64,000 nt of DNA, from the NCBI RefSeq assembly GCF_001598855.1, contig NZ_BCZS01000002.1, positions 310,001-374,000 of the forward strand, written 5' to 3'. A model generated the notes under the pieces. The model worked only from the letters and a program-made list of their open reading frames with translations, had not been told where the DNA came from and made no database searches. Shown here one piece after another: positions 27,733-35,945 of the stretch. Both the position numbers and the translations under genes were made by a program. Source of the stretch: Pluralibacter gergoviae ATCC 33028 = NBRC 105706. Lineage in GTDB: Bacteria; Pseudomonadota; Gammaproteobacteria; Enterobacterales; Enterobacteriaceae. Position 1 is the first letter of the stretch, and the number at the start of each line of letters is the position of its first letter.

Positions 27733-28063
27733 ATGAAAAAAGTAATTTGCTCATTATGCCATGGGCGTGGTAGTGACGTAATTATTACATGCAGTAACTG
27801 CAATGGTTCAGGTTATGACCCAGAAGATGATAAGCCGTTCGCGCAGTGCCACACTTGTTACGGAGAAGGTGAAGAAGACGTTGACGTTTGTCCTCGTTGT
27901 GATGGTGATGGTTATTACTACGTAGATGAGGATGACGATGAGGATGACGATGAGGATGACGATGAGGATGACGATGAGGATGACGATGAGGATGACGACG
28001 AGGATGACGACGAGGATGACGACGAGGATGACGACGAGGATGACGATGACGATGAGACGAGAT
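27733..28063 (+). pseudogene. DnaJ-type zinc-finger protein with acidic repeat tail, cut by IS256
   Basis: The N-terminal 70 residues contain four C-x-x-C pairs: CSLCHGRG, CSNCNGSG, CHTCYGEG and CPRCDGDG. These are the DnaJ central-domain zinc-finger repeats without a J domain. A tail of about 44 Asp/Glu residues follows, encoded by a 12-bp tandem repeat. The IS256 copy B end begins at 28064, so the native C-terminus is lost; the frame runs on into the IS to a stop at 28173. The chaperone-like zinc fold suggests protein binding; the role is unknown. Confidence 0.7.
27925..28056 (+). repeat. 12-bp coding tandem repeat (GATGAGGATGAC), about 11 units
   Basis: Near-perfect tandem copies encoding (Asp-Glu-Asp-Asp)n. 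Early units read GATGACGATGAG and later ones GACGACGAGGAT, with a few third-position C/T changes. In-frame units of 12 bp allow copy-number change without a frameshift. Confidence 0.9.
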
Positions 28064-29228
28064 TGTGTAAATGCCTTTTCTCAGAAGTGACCGCTCAGGC
28101 GGTCACCGAGCTCGATGATAAAACGGCTCATTGCCATGCGCCAGTCCCTCAGCGGCATCGTCCATTTTTGTGAGGCGGCCTGGATTGCCAGCCACACGAC
28201 CTTTTTCACTGACTCGTCCGTCGGGAACACCTTGCGCTTTTTGATTGCATGCCTGATCACGCTGTTCAGTGACTTAATGGCGTTGGTCGTGTAGATGACT
28301 TTGCGGATATCTGCCGGGTAGCCGAAAAACGTCGCAAGGTTCACCCAGTTTGCCGTCCAGCTCCGGCTTATCTGCGGATAGCGACTGTCCCAGGCGCTGG
28401 CGAACGCTTCCAGCGCCTGCAGACCTGCTTCTTCCGTCGGTGCCTGGTAAATCGCCTTCAAATCGCGGGTAACGGCCTTGTAATCTTTCCAGGAGACGAA
28501 CCGCAGGCTGTTGCGCATCCATATGCACAATGCTCAGCTGGATACGGGCTTCCCGATACACCGCGTTTATGGCGTCCGGGAAGCCTTTCAGGCTATCGAC
28601 GCAGGCGATGAGGATGTCGTTCAGGCCGCGATTCTTCAGTTCTGTCAGCACATTCAGCCAGAACTTCGCGCCTTCATTTTCGGCCAGCCACATACCCAGC
28701 AGTTCTTTCTGGCCTTCGATGTTGATGCCCAGAGCCAGAAACACGGATTTATTGATGACGCGACTGTCCTGCCGGACCTTAAGGACAATACAGTCAAGGT
28801 AAACAATAGGATAGATGGCATCCAGTGGCCGATTTTGCCACTCAACAACCTGCTCCATGACGGCGTCAGTGACTTTTGAGACCAGCGCTGGCGAGACATC
28901 GGCGTCGTACATCTCTTTGAACGCAGCCGTTATCTCGCGTGTGGTCATCCCCTGGCGTACAGGGATAAAATCTGGTTATCCACCCGGTGATGCAGGTCTG
29001 GTTTTTCTTCAGCAACTGGGGTTCAAAGGTGGCTTCGCGATCCCGGGGAGTACGCAGTTCAAGTGGACCATCCGCAGTGGCTACGGTCTTTGTTGAGTAG
29101 CCATTGCGGGTGTTGGAGCCCGGTTTAGGCTGATTTTTATCGTAGCCCAGATGGTGAGACATCCCGGCATTGAGGGCCGCCTCAACGCTGATTTTCTTCA
29201 GCAGACGATCGAACTGGGTAGAGTCTTA
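28064..29228 (-). pseudogene. IS256-family element copy B, degenerate transposase
   Basis: Nearly identical to copy A but inverted and broken. The N-terminal end stops around residue 30 of the transposase next to another IS. One frameshift lies near 28978 (ITGMDNQ of copy A becomes ITGWITRF). Another lies near 28515 (after IVHM). The C-terminal stretch from RNSLRFVSWKDY to the stop at 28081 is intact, as is the IS end at 28064. It cannot make a functional transposase, though its right end may still be mobilised in trans by copy A. Confidence 0.85.
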
Positions 29229-29232
29229 AGGC

Positions 29233-30572
29233 GTGGTGTAAATTCGGAGAATGGTGAGAGCCATCGGCTAATCCGGTAAGGTAATGGTTACGAAGACATT
29301 ATCTTAAGAAGGAATCAACCGATGGCTGATAACAGAATGACATTCAGCAACGCTCTGATCCAACTCGGCGGTGAAGATTTTCTACGGGAACTTACCGAAT
29401 TTATGCTTAACCGCATCATGGAGGCCGACGTTACTCAGCGCATCAACGCAGAGCCTCACGAGCGCAGTGAGAAGCGCGAGACCTACCGGAACGGCTACCG
29501 TGACCGACAGTACAACACCCGACCCGGTACGCTGGACCTGCGTATCCCGAAGCTGCGCGAAGGCTCTTATTTCCCGCCTTTCCTTGAGGCTCGCAGACTG
29601 TCTGAGAAGGCGCTGAATGCGGTTATTCAGGAAGCGTGGATAAACGGTGTCTCTACCCGCAAAGTGGACGCACTGGTTCAGTCGATGGGCATGACCGGCA
29701 TCTCACGCAGCCAGGTATCGTCCATTTGCCGCAGTATCGATGAGCGCGTACACGCGTTCCTGAACCGGCCGCTGGAGGGAGAATGGCCCTACCTGTGGCT
29801 GGATGCGACCTGGGTTAAGGTCCGCAAAAACGGCCGGGTGGACAGCGTGGCGGTAATAATCGCCTGCGCGGTCAGCCTGGACGGTCGCCGGAAGATTATC
29901 GGGATGGGTATCGGTGAGTCAGAAGCTAAAGCGTTCTGGCTGGCCTTCCTGCTGAGCCTTAAAGAGCGCGGTCTGGAGGGCGTGAAGCTGGTCATCTCTG
30001 ACGCGCACAGCGGCCTGAAAGCGGCGATACAGCAGGTGTTCTGCGCCAGCTGGCTGCGGTGTCGGGTCCACTTCATGCGTAACGTCATGGGGCGCGTCAA
30101 CAGGGCCTGTCAGTCAGTAGTTCGTGCTGCCCTGCAGCAGGTGTTCGTCCAGACGGAGGCGAAGAGTGCTCATGCCACCTGGCGCGATGTAGCTGCCCAG
30201 CTGGAGAAGCGCTTCCCGTCGGTCGCAGAGATGATGGATGAGGCGGAAGCGGACGTGCTGGCGTACTTCGGCTTCCCGAAGGCGTACAGGGTGAAAATCC
30301 ACTCGACGAATACGCTGGAGCGGCTGAACAAAGAGGTGAAGCGACGTGCAGACGTGGTGGGCATCTTCCCCAATGAAGAGAGCATTACGCGGCTACTGGG
30401 CGCAGTGCTGACGGAGCAAAATGAGGAGTGGCTGTTGCAGAATCGCTATCTGCCGCAACACACCATGGCGGAGATAGAGCAGACCGCTGAAACTGAAGTG
30501 ATTGAGGCGCTGCCAGTCAGCGCATAACAGGCATATTACCGGACCGGAGAGCTGGAACTGAATTTACACCAC
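29233..30572 (+). mobile_element. IS256-family element, copy C (different subtype, intact)
   Basis: Terminal repeats GTGGTGTAAATTC at 29233-29245 and GAATTTACACCAC at 30560-30572, exact inverted complements. It abuts the truncated copy B on the left, while the right flank is unrelated sequence. Flanking octamers CTTAAGGC and CTTGACGG differ, so there is no true target duplication; a deletion or recombination probably removed one side. Confidence 0.85.
29322..30527 (+). CDS. IS256-family transposase (copy C, IS1414-like)
   Basis: 401 residues, complete. Start MADNRMTFSNALIQLGGEDF. DDE-family motifs: YLWLDATWVKVRKNGRV, LVISDAHSGLKAAIQQ, and the C-terminal KIHSTNTLERLNKEVKRR with the catalytic Glu. 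The Tyr/Gly-rich RETYRNGYRDR near residue 50 is typical. It diverges strongly from copies A and B, so it arrived independently. Confidence 0.9.
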   Translation: MADNRMTFSNALIQLGGEDFLRELTEFMLNRIMEADVTQRINAEPHERSEKRETYRNGYRDRQYNTRPGTLDLRIPKLREGSYFPPFLEARRLSEKALNAVIQEAWINGVSTRKVDALVQSMGMTGISRSQVSSICRSIDERVHAFLNRPLEGEWPYLWLDATWVKVRKNGRVDSVAVIIACAVSLDGRRKIIGMGIGESEAKAFWLAFLLSLKERGLEGVKLVISDAHSGLKAAIQQVFCASWLRCRVHFMRNVMGRVNRACQSVVRAALQQVFVQTEAKSAHATWRDVAAQLEKRFPSVAEMMDEAEADVLAYFGFPKAYRVKIHSTNTLERLNKEVKRRADVVGIFPNEESITRLLGAVLTEQNEEWLLQNRYLPQHTMAEIEQTAETEVIEALPVSA

Positions 30573-30577
30573 CTTGA

Positions 30578-30937
30578 CGGACTCGACCCCGGGTAGTTGA
30601 AAGCGCCGCCGATCGCCGGGTCTTTGACGTCAGCGTCACCTGGCTCACTAAGGGAAGCACCTCCGGATTGACGCTGAACTTCCGGATGCGCCAGCGCAGC
30701 GACGAGGAGGGACAGTATTCACTTATTGATCCCGACAGCATGCGCGTCTCATGGCCCGGCGTCGGCAGTGAGGCTGTTAAAACTGTGCTGCAGGGGTTCC
30801 GGGCCAGAATGACAGATGGTGAAAAATTTGAGCCTTACAGCCACACCACAATCGCCCGGTTTCCGGGCTATATCGTCCTCACGCCCGGGGAGGCGCCGCA
30901 GTTCTGCAGTAAGGAACCGCCCGGGGAGGATGAATGA
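30578..30937 (+). pseudogene. Truncated gene of unknown function, 5' end lost to IS
   Basis: The frame is open from just inside the right IS flank to a TGA at 30937, with no start and no ribosome site, so the 5' part was lost. The readable part (VFDVSVTWLTKGSTSGLTLN ... YIVLTPGEAPQFCS) is beta-rich. Its stop overlaps the next start (ATGA), so it was once an operon partner. I do not recognise the family. Confidence 0.55.
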
Positions 30938-31326
30938 TGGGAGTATCTACGATGGTGCAGTTTGAGTTCTGCGAGACAACGTTCACTGCACGGTGCCGCT
31001 GGTCTGCATGCGACCTGGGGCGCCAGGTCCGCCTCAGCCTGAGGGACATGCAGGCCCTCTATCCGGAACTGGCGCACTGGAGCCTGCTCGCCCTGTCCTG
31101 CGGCTGGGACAGTTATGCTGGTGACAGGTTAGCCCCGGCGCCAGTAGGGGGCGTAACGCGGATCCGCGATGAGGGGTTTCTGGCGTACTGCTACGTGCGC
31201 CAGCGCTGGCCTGGATTCAGCTTCGGCAGTGCCGGCAGCCTGGCGCCGCAGCTGCGGGCCCTGGGGGCTGCCCGGCCCTGGCAGCTGACGCCGCCGCCGG
31301 CGAAGCCGGACTGGGTGACATCGTGA
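30934..31326 (+). CDS. Hypothetical protein, operon partner of the truncated gene
   Basis: 130 residues starting in an ATGA overlap with the upstream fragment. A Met at residue 6 (MVQFEFCETTF) is a possible alternative start. Rich in Trp, Arg and Leu (SLRDMQALYPELAHWSLLAL, then CGWDSYAGD). No signal peptide, no membrane segment and no known motif. Its TGA at 31324-31326 overlaps the GTG start of the next remnant, so three genes were once tightly coupled. Confidence 0.5.
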   Translation: MMGVSTMVQFEFCETTFTARCRWSACDLGRQVRLSLRDMQALYPELAHWSLLALSCGWDSYAGDRLAPAPVGGVTRIRDEGFLAYCYVRQRWPGFSFGSAGSLAPQLRALGAARPWQLTPPPAKPDWVTS

Positions 31327-31479
31327 GCGCGTATCTGGTCATTCCCGGGCGGCCGGCTCCGGCCTACGGCGGTGGCCATCGACTATCCCGAGGCGCTGGC
31401 GCTGCGGCAACGGGTTCAACGCGCTTTACCGCAATGGCTGGATAGCGGAGGCTACCCTCTGGGCTCGCGCCCGCCGTAA
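31323..31479 (+). pseudogene. Frameshifted small gene remnant
   Basis: A GTG at 31323 opens SAYLVIPGRPAPAYGGGHRL, but the frame then runs into nonsense and stops. The sensible continuation (IDYPEALALRQRVQRALPQW ... SRPP) is in another frame ending at 31477-31479, so a frameshift occurred near 31375. It is the third member of the decayed cluster. Confidence 0.5.
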
Positions 31480-31537
31480 GATCCACGATGTGCACGTTCG
31501 CACGCCGTCAGTCCTGACGGAGGAAGTCTGCAAACCA

Positions 31538-31561
31538 AAATCTGATTTATTCAACAAAGCC
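31538..31561 (-). mobile_element. IS903-type (IS5 family) end remnant
   Basis: The complement reads GGCTTTGTTGAATAAATC followed by AGATTT, the known terminal repeat of IS903-like elements. Only this end remains. It lies 17 bases from the hpaA stop codon and marks the island/hpa junction. Confidence 0.75.
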
Positions 31562-31577
31562 AGTTAAGAGACCCAGC

Positions 31578-32468
31578 CTAACTCCCCCGATACCCCGTCG
31601 GCGAGCACCCCTCCATGCGGTGAAAAAAGCGCGCAAAGTAGGCCGGATCCTTATACCCCAGCTCCAGCGCAATCTGGTTGACGCTCAGTTCGCTGAAGCG
31701 CAGCAGGCGCCGGGCCTCCCGGCTGACGCGCTCGAAGATCAGCCGCTTCGGCGGCTGGTTGGCGAAGCGGCGGCACAGCTCCGTCAGGCGGGATTCGCTC
31801 ATCCCCAGCATGTCGGCGTAGGCCGGCACCGTCAGGTGCTGGCGAAAGCGTTCGTCCACCAGGCGATTAAACTTCTGAAACAGCCGCATCTCGCCGCGCA
31901 CGCCGCTTGGCGCTCTGTCGCACGGCGGCGCCTCGCGCAGCAGTAGGGTAAAGACGCTGCGGGCGAGGGACTGCAGCAGCAGCTCGCGGCCGGGGCGCCG
32001 ATGGCGAAATTCATCGGCAATCGTTGGCCAGAGGTGGTTGAGCGCGCTCAGGGTGGCGGGCAGATTCTCCAGCGACAGGCAGATCCCCTGCAGCATCGCC
32101 GCCTCGCCGCTGCCGGGCCACAGGCTCTCAATCAGCGGCCAGACCAGCTCCTGGCGCACGGTCAGTACGTGGCCGTCGCTGTCCGGCTCGGTAAAAAAGG
32201 CGTGCGGCACCGAGGGCGGGGTGAGGATAAACAGCGGCGCGCGCACCGCGTAGTAGTGGGCGTCCAGCTGCAGGGTGATGCGTCCGGTGGCGAGAAAATG
32301 CAGCTGGAAGTAGCGGTCGTGCCAGTGGGGGCGCATATCGCGCCCGAAGAACGCCGCCAGCCGGGCGAAGGTTTCGTAGTGCACGTCCTCCCCGGCGTAG
32401 CGGGCGTCATACTCCCGCACCAGATCGATATTCTGGTAGCCGTGCGCAAAGGCCGCCTCCGCGGTCAT
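31578..32468 (-). CDS. hpaA: HpaA, AraC-family activator of hpaBC
   Basis: 296 residues. N-terminal cupin part (MRPHWHDRYFQLHFLATGRI, residues about 45-65) for the aromatic effector. C-terminal AraC helix-turn-helix (LTVPAYADMLGMSESRLTEL and LSVNQIALELGYKDPAYFARFFHRMEG). In E. coli W, HpaA activates hpaBC in response to 4-hydroxyphenylacetate. Its ATG overlaps the hpaX stop by 4 bases. In the standard cluster hpaB follows hpaA directly; here the mobile island follows. Confidence 0.92.
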   Translation of the reverse strand: MTAEAAFAHGYQNIDLVREYDARYAGEDVHYETFARLAAFFGRDMRPHWHDRYFQLHFLATGRITLQLDAHYYAVRAPLFILTPPSVPHAFFTEPDSDGHVLTVRQELVWPLIESLWPGSGEAAMLQGICLSLENLPATLSALNHLWPTIADEFRHRRPGRELLLQSLARSVFTLLLREAPPCDRAPSGVRGEMRLFQKFNRLVDERFRQHLTVPAYADMLGMSESRLTELCRRFANQPPKRLIFERVSREARRLLRFSELSVNQIALELGYKDPAYFARFFHRMEGCSPTGYRGS

Positions 32469-33823
32469 GCCCGCTTCTCCGCTACAGAAATCACCGCCGT
32501 TTGCGGTTCGCGGCGGCCGCCCATTGGAATGGCGGTCAGCACCAGCGCGCCGGCTATCAGCAGCCCGGCGACGAACCACAGCCCGGCGCTGAAGCTCCCG
32601 GTGCTGTCGCGCAGAATGCCGATCAGCAGCGGGCTGACGGCGGATCCGACGTTGCCAACGGCGTTGATCGTCGCCAGCGCCACGGCCCTCGCCCGCAGGC
32701 TGATTACCCTGTCCGGCGTGGTCCAGAAGATCGCCATGGCGGTAAACGATCCCGTCGACGCCATGACGATCCCCAGCAGCTGGATCAGGTTACTGCCGCT
32801 TGCTGATGCCAGCAGCCAGCCGGCGGCGGCGAACAGGTAGGGCAGGATAGTGTGCAGCTTGCGCTCGCTGCGCCGGTCAGAGCGGCGGCTCCACCAGATC
32901 ATGCCGAAAATGGTGCAGAACTGAGGAATAGCCGCCAGCAGGCCAATCATGATGTTGCTGCTGCCGGTGTTAAAGCTCTGCAGGATCTGCGGCGTCCAGA
33001 TGTTGATGGCGCTCAGGGTGTTGGTCAGGCAGAAGTAGGCGAGCGTGTAGAGCAGCACGGCGGGCGTCAGCACTTCCCGCAGGGTGGAGCGCGGTGCGCT
33101 CCGGGGAGCAGCGGCAGCGCTGCGCTCCCGATCGAGCATCTGCTTCAGCGCCCGCTTCTCATCGTCGTCCAGCCAGCCGGCCTGGTCCGGGGTGTCGTTA
33201 AGGAAAAACCAGGTCACAACGCCGAGGAGGACCGAGGGCAGCCCCTCCAGCAGAAAGAGCCACTGCCAGCCTTTTAAATGCCACAGGCCGTCAAGGGCCA
33301 GGATGTAGCCGGAGAGCAGCGATCCGAACATCATCGTTACCGGCATCGCTATCATAAACAGCGCGTTGGCCCGCGCCCGGTGCCAGGCCGGAAACCACCA
33401 GGTGAGATAGACCAGCACCCCCGGCAGAAAGCCCGCCTCGGCAATGCCGACCAGCATCCGCAGCAGGTAGAGCGTCTGCGGGCTGGTGGCGAACAGGGTA
33501 CAGGTCGAGGCGATACCCCACACCACCATGATCCCGGCAATCCAGCGGCGGGCGCCGACCTTCGCCAGCATGATATTGCTGGGGATGCCGCACAGCACGT
33601 AGGTGACATAGAACAGGGTCGCCGCCAGGCCGAACATCGTTGAGGTCAGGCCCAGATCCTTGCCCATGGTCAGCCCGGCGAAGCCGATGTTGATCCTGTC
33701 GAGGAAGGAGAAGACGAACAGGACGAACAGAAAGGTAATCAGACGGCGAAACAGTTTTTTTATTACGCGCTGTTCGATCCCGCCAGCGCTGTGGTTATCA
33801 GGATGCAGGGAAGAGGCTGTCAT
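32465..33823 (-). CDS. hpaX: 4-hydroxyphenylacetate permease
   Basis: MFS transporter of 452 residues, anion:cation symporter branch (DRINIGFAGLTMGKDLGL near residue 45, YVLCGIPSNIMLAKVGARRW). Twelve hydrophobic segments with a charged central loop (LDDDEKRALKQMLDRERS). It imports 4-hydroxyphenylacetate for the pathway encoded around it. Confidence 0.92.
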   Translation of the reverse strand: MTASSLHPDNHSAGGIEQRVIKKLFRRLITFLFVLFVFSFLDRINIGFAGLTMGKDLGLTSTMFGLAATLFYVTYVLCGIPSNIMLAKVGARRWIAGIMVVWGIASTCTLFATSPQTLYLLRMLVGIAEAGFLPGVLVYLTWWFPAWHRARANALFMIAMPVTMMFGSLLSGYILALDGLWHLKGWQWLFLLEGLPSVLLGVVTWFFLNDTPDQAGWLDDDEKRALKQMLDRERSAAAAPRSAPRSTLREVLTPAVLLYTLAYFCLTNTLSAINIWTPQILQSFNTGSSNIMIGLLAAIPQFCTIFGMIWWSRRSDRRSERKLHTILPYLFAAAGWLLASASGSNLIQLLGIVMASTGSFTAMAIFWTTPDRVISLRARAVALATINAVGNVGSAVSPLLIGILRDSTGSFSAGLWFVAGLLIAGALVLTAIPMGGRREPQTAVISVAEKRA

Positions 33824-33843
33824 GATGCGCTCCGGGTCTCCGC

Positions 33844-34641
33844 TCAGTAGACGGATTTATTATTGTCAGCTGCAGTATCGCGCCCGGCGTTAAAGCGCGC
33901 CGCCAGCGCCTCCGCGCTCCGCGCCAGCAGGGTGGTATCAACGCCGACCGCCACAAACAGCGCCCCGAGTTCGAGATAGCGCTTCGCCAGCGGCTCGTTC
34001 GCCATCAGGATCCCCGGCGCTTTCCCGGCTGCGCGAATTTGCGCGATGGCGCTCTCAATCGCCGCCTGCACCTCCGGGTGCTGCGGGTTGCCGCCGAAGC
34101 CCATATCGGCGCTGAGGTCGGCGGGGCCGATAAATACCCCGTCCACGCCGTCGACGTCGAGGATCTGCGGCAGATTTTTCAGCGCCTCGCGGGTCTCAAT
34201 CTGCACCAGCACGCACATGGCGTCGTTGGCCTCCTGCAGATAGTTCGGCACCCGGTTCCAGCGCGAGGCGCGGGCCAGCGCGCTGCCGACGCCGCGGATC
34301 CCCTCCGGCGGATAGCGGGTGGCGCGCACCGCCAGCCGGGCCTCGTCGGCGTTCTGCACCATCGGCACCAGCAGGGTCTGCGCGCCGACGTCCAGCAGCT
34401 GCTTGATCTGCACCGGATCGTTCCACGACGGGCGCACCACCGGCTGGCCGGGATAGGGAGCCACGGCCTGCAGCTGGGTCAGGACCGTCTGCACATTATT
34501 CGGCGCGTGCTCGCCGTCGATCAGCAGCCAGTCGAAGCCTGCGCCCGCCAGCAGTTCGGCACTGTAGCTGCTGCACAGCCCCAGCCACAGGCCAATCTGC
34601 GGTTTGCCGGCCTTCAGCGCGGCTTTAAACGTGTTATTCAT
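33844..34641 (-). CDS. hpaI: 4-hydroxy-2-oxoheptanedioate aldolase
   Basis: Class II pyruvate aldolase, 265 residues. It splits 4-hydroxy-2-oxoheptanedioate into pyruvate and succinate semialdehyde, the last hpa step. Active-site motifs: [10 protein letters not shown] (His45 region), VRPSWND (substrate Arg) and [14 protein letters not shown] (metal Asp). The ATG at 34641 is preceded by AAGGAGAAG. Confidence 0.95.
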   Translation of the reverse strand: MNNTFKAALKAGKPQIGLWLGLCSSYSAELLAGAGFDWLLIDGEHAPNNVQTVLTQLQAVAPYPGQPVVRPSWNDPVQIKQLLDVGAQTLLVPMVQNADEARLAVRATRYPPEGIRGVGSALARASRWNRVPNYLQEANDAMCVLVQIETREALKNLPQILDVDGVDGVFIGPADLSADMGFGGNPQHPEVQAAIESAIAQIRAAGKAPGILMANEPLAKRYLELGALFVAVGVDTTLLARSAEALAARFNAGRDTAADNNKSVY

Positions 34642-34651
34642 CTTCTTCTCC

Positions 34652-35455
34652 TTAAACGAAGCGGCAGCTGATGGCGCCCATGTTGCCGTAGTCAACGTGG
34701 AAGGTATCGCCCCGTCGCGCGGGCACCGGGCGGGTAAAGGAGCCGCCGAGGATAATCTGCCCGGCATCGAGCTGGACGTCGTAGGGGGCGAGCTTGTTGG
34801 CCAGCCACGCCACGCCGTTGGCCGGGTGGTTGAGCACGCCCGCCGCGACGCCGGTCTCTTCAATGACGCCGTTGCGGTAGAGCAGGGCGGAGATCCAGCG
34901 CAGATCCAGCGCGTCTGGCCTGATCGGCCGGCCGCCGAGGATCACCCCGGCATTGGCCGCGTTGTCGGAGATGGTGTCGAACACCTGGCGCGGACGGCCG
35001 GTTTCCGGGTCAACGTTGTGGCAGCGGGCGTCGATCAGCTCCAGGGCCGGGATCACGTAGTCGGTGGCGTTATAGACGTCGAACAGGGTGCAGTTCGGCC
35101 CGCGCAGCGGTTTCGCCAGTACGAAGGCCAGCTCCACCTCGATGCGCGGGACGATAAAGCGGTCGGTGGGAATATCGCTGCCGTCGTGAAAGAACATGTC
35201 GTCGAGCAGGGCGCCGTAGTCCGGTTCGCTTATCTGCGAGCTGGCCTGCATCGCCTTAGAGGTCAGGCCGATTTTGTGGCCCTTCAGGGTGCGGCCTTCG
35301 GCGATTTTCATCGCCACCCACTCGCGCTGGACGGCGTAGGCGTCTTCAATGGTGATGGTCGGGTAGTCAAGCGAGACGGCGCGGATCTGCTCCCGCTGCT
35401 TTTCCGCCTGGTTCAGCCGCTGGGCTATCAGGGTGTGGGTCTGTTTATCGAGCAT
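34652..35455 (-). CDS. hpaH: 2-oxo-hept-4-ene-1,7-dioate hydratase
   Basis: 267 residues of the fumarylacetoacetate-hydrolase-like hydratase family. Motifs [12 protein letters not shown] (near residue 60), [16 protein letters not shown] (metal Glu) and [13 protein letters not shown]. It adds water to the oxo-diene before the aldolase step. It lies 10 bases upstream of hpaI in the same operon. Confidence 0.95.
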   Translation of the reverse strand: MLDKQTHTLIAQRLNQAEKQREQIRAVSLDYPTITIEDAYAVQREWVAMKIAEGRTLKGHKIGLTSKAMQASSQISEPDYGALLDDMFFHDGSDIPTDRFIVPRIEVELAFVLAKPLRGPNCTLFDVYNATDYVIPALELIDARCHNVDPETGRPRQVFDTISDNAANAGVILGGRPIRPDALDLRWISALLYRNGVIEETGVAAGVLNHPANGVAWLANKLAPYDVQLDAGQIILGGSFTRPVPARRGDTFHVDYGNMGAISCRFV

Positions 35456-35516
35456 GATGGCTTCCTGTGAGTACCGCACGGTTTCCCTCTCCCGCTGCAA
35501 AGAGGGTCAGAAACCG

Positions 35517-35897
35517 TTACTTAAACAGCGCGTGCACGTTGTTCTGTTTGTAGTTCAGCGTCGGGTGCAGCTCTTCGATCTCAAAAGAGAGCGCCAGATA
35601 GCGGCTCTCCATCAGGGCGGCGAAGTGCTGCTTGATCAGCCCGAACAGCATCTCTCCGGTTTGCTGGCGGCTTTCCAGGCTGCGGCCGCTGCCGATCTTC
35701 AGCGTCATATGGACGAAGGCGTAATCGTGCCTGCCGTCGGCCATCTGCCAGGTATCCAGCCAGTGCGCCCGGCTGCGTATTCCGCCGATGGGGAAGATGC
35801 CGGTGGCGGCCAGCGCCTCGTTGACCTTGGCGAACAGGCCGGGGAGATCGGCTTCGCTGCGGATGTTGTCGGTGCATTCAGCAATAAAATGCGGCAT
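35517..35897 (-). CDS. hpaF: 5-carboxymethyl-2-hydroxymuconate delta-isomerase
   Basis: 126-residue tautomerase-superfamily enzyme. After Met removal the catalytic N-terminal proline is exposed (M-PHFIAECTDNIR). It isomerises the dehydrogenated ring-fission product. Full length compared with E. coli HpaF. Position between hpaD and hpaH is standard. Confidence 0.94.
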   Translation of the reverse strand: MPHFIAECTDNIRSEADLPGLFAKVNEALAATGIFPIGGIRSRAHWLDTWQMADGRHDYAFVHMTLKIGSGRSLESRQQTGEMLFGLIKQHFAALMESRYLALSFEIEELHPTLNYKQNNVHALFK

Positions 35898-35945
35898 AGC
35901 GCCCTCCGGGGGCAGAGGCGCGCGGGAACATCCCGCGCGCGGAGG

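Noticed and set aside
27925..28056. CRISPR-like regular repeats
   Set aside because: The 12-bp units are directly tandem without spacers and keep frame in a coding region, so this is a coding minisatellite.
29225..30580. Target-site duplication around IS256 copy C (CTTAAGGC / CTTGACGG)
   Set aside because: Only 5 of 8 bases match, and the two flanks come from different sequences, so it is not a true duplication.
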